Below are positions 8,316 to 13,005 of a DNA stretch of 13,005 nt, in pieces (the first letter of the stretch is position 1; the number at the start of each line of letters is the position of its first letter). The stretch is from an uncultured Bacteroidales bacterium. GTDB lineage: Bacteria > Bacteroidota > Bacteroidia > Bacteroidales > UBA932. The stretch lies in assembly GCA_900545245.1 (NCBI GenBank), contig UQYV01000056.1, positions 1 to 13,005 on the forward strand, read 5' to 3'. The notes under the pieces are model-generated. The model was given only the letters and a program-made list of their open reading frames with translations, searched no databases and was not told where the DNA came from. Position numbers and translations under genes: made by a program.

Positions 8316-9911
8316 ATGAAAAAGAAAGATTGTCTCATTTTCGGAAATCACCGTCTCTGGAAGCAATTCCTTCCAATAATGCTCACGGCGGGCATCTTCC
8401 TTGCCTGCTCGGATCTTACCATCAGCGATAATGATGAAGGCAGACATCCTGAGAAGGGAATCCCCCGTGCGTCCCTCTGCGCTGAAAGGACAATCGGGAA
8501 AAGCATCACAATGCAACTTACTCTCGGAGAGTCGGCAGCTACCTCTGTGGCGGAATTCTATCTCCGGTCCAACTTGCCATTCGATCAAGGCGGCACAGTA
8601 TGGCTTGAATTCTCGGGAGATGAGTTCGTTAGGGAGTATTCCGAATCGACAGGAGTGGAATACAAGCTTCTTCCGGCAGCTTTCTACAAATTCAAGCTCG
8701 GAAATTCGATTGAAGTCTCAATCGGAACAGTCGAAACTGAACGCAATGTTTTAACAGTCAGTACTAAGGATATGTTCGGCAATTTCCTTGCCCCAGGACG
8801 CTACCTCCTTCCGGTTGTCGGAAACGGCGGCTCGGTTTGCGAACTTGACGACAATCCGCTCCTTATCGACCTTACTGTCCGCGAGCCCTACACCGACCCT
8901 GACGGATATGAACTCTATAAGGGAAAGGATATGATGACTGTCTTTTATGTGAACACCTCTATGTTCGACCCGAGACTTGCGAACGATATGGTGATAATGA
9001 CCGATTGGGGTGACGGCGATTCTCCAAAATACGGCATCGGAAACATTGTCAATCTGCGGGTGGCATCAGTCAGTCTTGACGAGACAAGCGGACGGGTTTC
9101 CGCTCTTCCAAGCAACGACCTGCGCTTCATCCTCGAACACTACACGGAGCGTGTGCTCCCTGTACAGGAAAGCGGACGAAAGGTCTGCATCTGCATTGAA
9201 AGCGGAGGCAAAGGCGCAGGGTTCTGCAACTTCACCGACGAACAGATTGCCGATTTCACCGCCTCGGTCAAGAGGATGGTGGAAAAATACGGTCTTGACG
9301 GCATCAACCTTTGGGACCGTGGCACCGGTTACGACAAAGAAGACGGCACGGAAATGAACACCACTTCCTACCCGAAGCTCATCCGCGCACTTCGCCAGGC
9401 TCTCGGGAATCAGAAAATCCTGACGGTGGTGGACTATCGTGAACCCACAGCCTATTTTGACGATGTTCAGAAAACCGGAGGCATCGCCGTCGGGGAGTAC
9501 ATCGACTACGCTTGGCACGGCTACAACAATCCGAATGAATTCCTGCAGGTTGTGGACCCTTGGGCGGAAGATAAGCCTTACCATTCCAAGAAATATCGCG
9601 GGACAAAAATCGCCGGATTAGACCACACAAGATATGGCTGTATCCATTGGGCTCCACGCAAAAGCGAAACAGGCTTTGACCTTGAACCGAAACAATGGTG
9701 TGAAGACAACAGGCTGAATGCTCTGTTCGTATTTTATGATATTGAGTCCATTCTCCAACACGGTGGCGCTGATGGAGGTTCTTTCTTTCCGGGAACTTTC
9801 TTGGGAAGTGCCTATAATATGAAGTATGCTCAAGAAGTGGGAAGATTGGCAAATCTTGTTGGTGTTGGAAATGTTACCACACAGTATGGTAAATGGTTAA
9901 AAGACTGGTAA
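8316..9911 (+). CDS. DUF1735 + GH18-fold lipoprotein with substituted active site (BT_3987-like architecture)
   Basis: A 531-aa lipoprotein with signal ending FLAC (Cys31), followed by S-D and nearby acidic residues that suit surface export. Residues about 50-190 are DUF1735 (YSESTGVEYKLLPAAFYKF at 108-126, PGRYLLPVVGNGG at 160-172). Residues about 205-531 form an EndoH/EndoF-type GH18 barrel that can be aligned with the next gene through NTTSY, YIDYAWHGY and the final strands. The domain order is that of the endo-beta-N-acetylglucosaminidase BT_3987. However, the catalytic strand reads D-G-I-N-L-W-D-R at 328-335, where EndoH has D-G-V-D-F-D-D-E. The proton-donor Glu is Arg and the assisting Asp is Trp. 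It is therefore probably an inactive glycan-binding pseudoenzyme. Base use turns AT-rich in about the last 250 nt. Confidence 0.88.
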   Translation: MKKKDCLIFGNHRLWKQFLPIMLTAGIFLACSDLTISDNDEGRHPEKGIPRASLCAERTIGKSITMQLTLGESAATSVAEFYLRSNLPFDQGGTVWLEFSGDEFVREYSESTGVEYKLLPAAFYKFKLGNSIEVSIGTVETERNVLTVSTKDMFGNFLAPGRYLLPVVGNGGSVCELDDNPLLIDLTVREPYTDPDGYELYKGKDMMTVFYVNTSMFDPRLANDMVIMTDWGDGDSPKYGIGNIVNLRVASVSLDETSGRVSALPSNDLRFILEHYTERVLPVQESGRKVCICIESGGKGAGFCNFTDEQIADFTASVKRMVEKYGLDGINLWDRGTGYDKEDGTEMNTTSYPKLIRALRQALGNQKILTVVDYREPTAYFDDVQKTGGIAVGEYIDYAWHGYNNPNEFLQVVDPWAEDKPYHSKKYRGTKIAGLDHTRYGCIHWAPRKSETGFDLEPKQWCEDNRLNALFVFYDIESILQHGGADGGSFFPGTFLGSAYNMKYAQEVGRLANLVGVGNVTTQYGKWLKDW

Positions 9912-10014
9912 TCTATACTTGATAAAAGTTGATGTATGTTGCATAATATATATATCATCCTGCAATAATGGAGTTAATTGGCTCCAGTTTTATTAACACA
10001 AAAACTAATGTATT
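9912..10014 (+). promoter_or_regulatory. AT-rich intergenic gap, possible weak terminator and separate start of expression
   Basis: This 103-nt gap is far longer than the 3-24 nt spacings from susC onward in the operon. TGGAG (9969-9973) pairs with CTCCA (9982-9986) around an 8-nt loop, and GTTTTATT follows. This could be a weak intrinsic terminator or part of the leader of the next gene. TTGCA (9939-9943) and TGCAA (9961-9965) form another possible stem around an AT-rich loop. I see no convincing Bacteroidota promoter (TAnnTTTG with TTTG upstream). Separate or reduced expression of the downstream genes is inferred only from the spacing. Confidence 0.35.
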
Positions 10015-11061
10015 ATGAAAAAAGTACTTAAATCTGCGACCTACGCGGTTGCGCTCGTGAGCATCTTTGCTTGCAACAAGATCAGTGAACCTCAAATGAA
10101 TGAGTTCAGCTCTTCTCATCCTCCGATTACTAAAGCTATCGGAGACAAAACTCCTGTGATGGCAGTCTATGTGGAGACGAATGATGTCAATCCACTAAAT
10201 GCAGGAGACTATTACTTTACTGACGATGGTAAAAAGTTTATTGACATTGTTGAACTCTTTGCCGCGAACATCCACAAGGAAACCGTGAATGGGCAGGTTC
10301 GTCCGACGCTTTATCTCAATGACAAACTAACCAATGTCCTTGAGAATGGTGGCGTTGCAACATATGTTAGCCCATTGCAAACTATAGGTATCAGTGTGCT
10401 TCTCACAATTCTTGGAGATCACCAAGGAATAGGTCTTGCAAATATGACTGATTCTCAGGCAGACCAATTTGCCACTATTCTTGTTGCTGTTGTAAAGCAT
10501 TATGGTCTTGATGGTCTTGGTTTTGATGATGAATATGCAGATTATCCTTGGGTCGGCAATGGTGTGAATAATACATCCTACAGTCGGATTCTAACAAAAG
10601 TTCACGAATTGTATGCCCAATACAATATCCCGAATAAACTCATTACTGTTTTTGATTGGGGATTTACAAACACAATTAGTGCTACAGCCGCCTCTTACAT
10701 TGACTATGCTTACCACGGCTATTTCAATAGTTACAGAACGGACAGTAACATAGCAGGAATGAACAAACCAAGATGGTCTCCTGTTTCCTTTAATCTGGGT
10801 GATAGCATTTCTCTTACAAACGCACAAAATTATGCTGCAAATGCGAAAAATAATGGTTATGGTGCAATGATGTGTTTTAATCTCAGGACCCGAAATGATA
10901 GAGATGCACTTCCTGTGTTCCAGGCGTTTTCAAATGGCGCATATGGTGGAAGAACTGTCGCATGTGTAGAGAATGGTGGTAATCGAAGTCGTGATGCTGT
11001 GATTGTTCCTACTGGTTTCACCATCACTTATGACACAGCTCTTACTTGGCTTGCTGAATAG
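10015..11061 (+). CDS. GH18 endo-beta-N-acetylglucosaminidase (EndoH/EndoF type), lipoprotein
   Basis: A 348-aa lipoprotein with signal ending SIFAC (Cys20). The mature part is a single GH18 domain without DUF1735. The catalytic strand is intact: YGLDGLGFDDEYADY, with Asp171 and Glu173 matching Asp130 and Glu132 of Endo H. Other EndoH-like marks are RPTLYLN (96-102), NNTSY (185-189), LITVFDWG (209-216), YIDYAYHGYF (228-237) and CFNLRTRNDRDALPVFQAF (287-305). About 30 extra residues follow the barrel. It should cleave the chitobiose core of Asn-linked glycans, leaving one GlcNAc on the protein, at the outer surface or in the periplasm. Whether it prefers high-mannose or complex N-glycans cannot be read from the sequence. 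It is the only GH18 here with the catalytic pair. Codon use is more T-ending than in the upstream genes. Confidence 0.92.
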   Translation: MKKVLKSATYAVALVSIFACNKISEPQMNEFSSSHPPITKAIGDKTPVMAVYVETNDVNPLNAGDYYFTDDGKKFIDIVELFAANIHKETVNGQVRPTLYLNDKLTNVLENGGVATYVSPLQTIGISVLLTILGDHQGIGLANMTDSQADQFATILVAVVKHYGLDGLGFDDEYADYPWVGNGVNNTSYSRILTKVHELYAQYNIPNKLITVFDWGFTNTISATAASYIDYAYHGYFNSYRTDSNIAGMNKPRWSPVSFNLGDSISLTNAQNYAANAKNNGYGAMMCFNLRTRNDRDALPVFQAFSNGAYGGRTVACVENGGNRSRDAVIVPTGFTITYDTALTWLAE

Positions 11062-11075
11062 TTGATTTTTCCGGA

Positions 11076-11118
11076 TTCCGACTCCGACCGTCCGGTCGGG
11101 GACGGGCCGGAGTCGGAA
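11076..11118 (+). terminator. Strong GC-rich stem-loop between the endoglycosidase and BACON genes
   Basis: TTCCGACTCCG (11076-11086) pairs perfectly with CGGAGTCGGAA (11108-11118), giving 11 bp. Inside it CCGTCC (11088-11093) pairs with GGACGG (11100-11105) around a 6-nt loop. A small 1x2 internal loop separates the stems, for 17 bp in all. It starts 15 nt after the stop at 11061 and ends 19 nt before the ATG at 11138. No T-run follows (AATTAGAAAAC), so it may act as a factor-dependent or partial terminator, or as an RNA processing or stability element that sets unequal expression. The structure is seen in the sequence and the role is inferred. Confidence 0.55.
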
Positions 11119-11137
11119 ATTAGAAAACATTAAGATT

Positions 11138-12775
11138 ATGAAGACTTTATTTAAAACATTATTTACGGCTGTTTTTGCATCCCTGCTTTTTGTCGCTTGC
11201 GAAAAATACGACGACAGCCAGTTGTCCGGACGAGTGAATGGACTTGAAACTCGTGTTGACAAACTCGAAAAACTTGTTGCAGATTTGAACACCAATGTCG
11301 CTTCTATGACTAAATTGGTGAAGGCGTTCCAGGAAGAGAGCAGAATTGAGCGTATTGAACAAATCGAAGGGGGATACAAGATTGTCCTTGCAGACGGAAA
11401 GGGAGAGATGACCATCAAGAACGGAGAAAAACCTGTTATCGGTGTTGAGATTGATGGAAGCACGGGTGTATGTTATTGGACCGTTGACGGCAAGCGTATG
11501 CTTGTTGACGGCAAGGAAGTGCCGGCAACGATGACTCCTGAGATAAAGGTTGAGGGAGGCAGTTTCTGGTTCCGTGTAAATGGCGGAGAGTGGGCGAAAG
11601 TCGCAGGCTCTGACTCGGGTGTCGGCCTTATCAAGAATGTGGTTGAAAGTGAAGAAAGCGTCACTTTCGTTCTTTCAGAAGGCGGAGAAATCGTAATTCC
11701 TAAGGTTCAGACATTCCGGCTCAATATTGAAACCGCAGAATCCGGCATTATGCCGAACTATTCTGTAAGTATTCCTTATACAATTACAGCAGGCGATGCT
11801 GCCACAAAGGTTGTTGCTTTTATCGGCGATGGCTTGACTGCAAAGGTCTTTGGAGATTCTCAAACAGGTTCAATCACTGTTACAGCTCAAGAAACAGTTC
11901 CGGAAAAGACCGACATGGTGGTGATGGCTGTTAACGGCAAAGGCGTTCAGTCGTCTAAGGTCATAACAATTGAGCAAGGCGTGTTTAAGGCTGCAAAAGA
12001 TACTTATACTATCGGGGCACAGGGCGGCGAGATCGATGTGGTTGTAGAAACAAATGTGTCGTTTAATGTAATGACAGACCCGAATCCTGCAAACTCTTGG
12101 CTTAAATATATGCCGACGACGAAGGCGACACATGAGGAGCATATTACTCTTACTGCCGAAGAGTATATCGGCGGAACTTCTCCTCGAACGGCGGGTATAA
12201 TGCTTATGTATGGTGGTGGAATGAAGGTAATAGTGGTCACTCAGTTACATACAGTTATTATAGATGGAGGTAGGGCTGATTTCGAAAATTTCGCTACAGA
12301 AGTATCTGGTGCTATTACTCCGATAGAAGATGAGACAACAGGAGGTTGGAAATTGAAAAATGGCTGTATTCGCAAATATTCGATGGCTGGTTATCCCGAA
12401 CATAAATTCCCTTTATTAGTCGGTCTCACCGAAACGACCGGCACCTTGACTTCCCCTATTCTAAAGGGAGGCTGCGGAACATTGACTGTTGCTATGGCAG
12501 GAGGCAAATTAAAGAATTATGTTCCTAAGGGAATTAAGGTCAAAGTTGAAATTATTCAGAATAAAATTGTTAAAAAATCAACTTTTCTTGAAATAACTCA
12601 GGACGAATATGAGCAGAATCAAATATTCAACCGCGAATATGAGGTTAATGTTTCAGGCGAGTATGAGATCGTAATAACCAATGCTTGCCCATCTCAAATA
12701 CCTTCAGGTACGGGTCTCAGTAGAGTAGAAGATGTCCTGATTCCGTCCGTTTCCTGGACCGGTTATTCTGAATAA
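11138..12775 (+). CDS. DUF4988 + BACON-type surface lipoprotein, putative glycan-binding protein
   Basis: A 545-aa lipoprotein with signal ending LLFVAC (Cys21), then EKYDD, a lysine/acidic start that suits export to the cell surface. Residues about 28-66 form a heptad coiled coil (LSGRVNGLETRVDKLEKLV). Residues about 75-190 fit DUF4988 (GYKIVLADGKGEMTIKNG, WTVDGKRMLVDGKEV). Residues about 195-282 look like one beta-sandwich and 283-372 like a BACON domain (TYTIGAQGGEIDVVVETN, then WLKYMPTT and VTQL). Residues 378-545 form a third beta-rich module with GTLTSPILKGGCGTLTVAM at 435-453 and EYEIVITNACPS at 508-519. I see no enzyme motif. By context it probably binds glycan or glycoprotein for the endoglycosidase encoded just upstream. 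It is AT-richer than the first six genes. The domain calls are from memory of family patterns. Confidence 0.8.
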   Translation: MKTLFKTLFTAVFASLLFVACEKYDDSQLSGRVNGLETRVDKLEKLVADLNTNVASMTKLVKAFQEESRIERIEQIEGGYKIVLADGKGEMTIKNGEKPVIGVEIDGSTGVCYWTVDGKRMLVDGKEVPATMTPEIKVEGGSFWFRVNGGEWAKVAGSDSGVGLIKNVVESEESVTFVLSEGGEIVIPKVQTFRLNIETAESGIMPNYSVSIPYTITAGDAATKVVAFIGDGLTAKVFGDSQTGSITVTAQETVPEKTDMVVMAVNGKGVQSSKVITIEQGVFKAAKDTYTIGAQGGEIDVVVETNVSFNVMTDPNPANSWLKYMPTTKATHEEHITLTAEEYIGGTSPRTAGIMLMYGGGMKVIVVTQLHTVIIDGGRADFENFATEVSGAITPIEDETTGGWKLKNGCIRKYSMAGYPEHKFPLLVGLTETTGTLTSPILKGGCGTLTVAMAGGKLKNYVPKGIKVKVEIIQNKIVKKSTFLEITQDEYEQNQIFNREYEVNVSGEYEIVITNACPSQIPSGTGLSRVEDVLIPSVSWTGYSE

Positions 12776-12783
12776 TCAGGCAA

Positions 12784-12845
12784 AGTATAAACGTCATAGA
12801 GCCGGAACAACAATTGTAATTGTCAGATAGCCACAAGTTTATACT
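12784..12845. repeat. 9-bp inverted repeat downstream of the BACON gene
   Basis: AGTATAAAC (12784-12792) and GTTTATACT (12837-12845) are exact inverse complements separated by 44 nt. A smaller pair, ACAATT (12810-12815) and AATTGT (12818-12823), lies inside. It starts 9 nt after the stop at 12775. It may be an RNA stem in the 3' UTR or a remnant of a mobile-element end. No transposase sequence is visible. Confidence 0.4.
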
Positions 12846-12870
12846 CTACCTCGGTTATTGAACAACAGCG

Positions 12871-12924
12871 ACCTCCCGAAAGACGTCAGCAACATCCGCT
12901 GCCCTCTTTCGGGAGGTAACTTTT
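12871..12924 (+). terminator. Probable rho-independent terminator ending the operon
   Basis: A perfect 13-bp stem pairs 12871-12883 with 12905-12917 (ACCTCCCGAAAGA with TCTTTCGGGAGGT). The 21-nt loop contains a further CAGC/GCTG stem (12887-12890 with 12898-12901). AACTTTT follows directly. It lies about 95 nt after the stop of the BACON gene, as expected for the end of the transcript. Confidence 0.7.
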
Positions 12925-12948
12925 CGCATCTGGTACATCATGCGAAGG
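12921..12948. repeat. Second hairpin directly after the terminator
   Basis: TTCGCAT (12923-12929) pairs with ATGCGAA (12940-12946) around a 10-nt loop and is extended by two G-U pairs. It is adjacent to the terminator stem, so two hairpins stand in tandem. Its T-rich left arm is the tail of the first hairpin, so the two structures could compete. The rest of the window (12949-13005) holds no gene that I can support. Confidence 0.4.
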
Positions 12949-13005
12949 TTGCACTTGTAGAGAAGATGATGTCATATGGGTGGTTCAGAGATATATACAA
13001 TGCAG

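Noticed and set aside
7911..8588. Minus-strand open frame (225 codons) across the junction of the LamG and DUF1735-GH18 genes
   Set aside because: It spans two well-supported plus-strand genes and the strong AGGAGG site, and shows no domain.
10008..10031. Short upstream frame (ATG at 10008, seven codons, stop TAA) overlapping the endoglycosidase start
   Set aside because: Such frames occur by chance in A/T-rich leaders; nothing supports translation.
11483..11515. 12-base direct repeat GTTGACGGCAAG at 11483-11494 and 11504-11515
   Set aside because: It encodes two VDGK strands of the DUF4988 region spaced by seven codons, so protein structure explains it.
12776..13005. Insertion-sequence end or CRISPR repeats in the right flank
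   Set aside because: Inverted repeats are present but there is no transposase, no target duplication and no evenly spaced direct repeats.

Overview
The window looks like part of a polysaccharide-utilisation locus (PUL) from a Bacteroidota bacterium, probably a gut or other host-associated Bacteroidales member. The evidence is a FecR-type anti-sigma factor, a SusC-like TonB-dependent transporter with an STN domain, a SusD-like lipoprotein, and a run of lipoproteins with Bacteroidota-typical domains (DUF1735, LamG, GH18, DUF4988, BACON). All eight genes lie on the plus strand.

Layout: a 30-bp perfect palindrome sits at the left edge (5-34). It is followed by fecR-like (137-1090), a 93-nt leader with a hairpin, susC-like (1184-4513) and susD-like (4538-6112). 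Next come a degenerate GH18-fold lipoprotein (6122-6976), a DUF1735+LamG lipoprotein (6981-8303) and a DUF1735+GH18 lipoprotein with a substituted active site (8316-9911). After a 103-nt gap comes an intact EndoH/EndoF-type GH18 (10015-11061). A strong GC-rich hairpin (11076-11118) precedes a DUF4988/BACON lipoprotein (11138-12775), and a probable terminator follows (12871-12924). From fecR through the DUF1735-GH18 gene, gaps are short (3-24 nt apart from the fecR/susC leader), so this part probably forms one transcript. No gene-free stretch reaches 300 bases.

How it may work: the order SusC, SusD, GH18-like, DUF1735-LamG, DUF1735-GH18 matches, from memory, the high-mannose N-glycan PUL around BT_3983-BT_3987 of Bacteroides thetaiotaomicron. 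The likely substrate is therefore protein-linked N-glycan. The intact endo-beta-N-acetylglucosaminidase would release glycan at the cell surface, SusC/SusD would import it, and the other lipoproteins would hold the glycan. Glycan binding would be signalled through the STN domain to FecR and on to an ECF sigma factor, which is probably encoded just left of the window.

The most notable point is that three GH18-fold proteins are encoded but only one keeps the catalytic Asp/Glu pair. The other two look like pseudoenzymes reused for binding. The second is a marked change in base and codon use that starts inside the 3' end of the DUF1735-GH18 gene (about 9600-9730) and continues to the right. It suggests that the active endoglycosidase and the BACON protein are a module of different origin.
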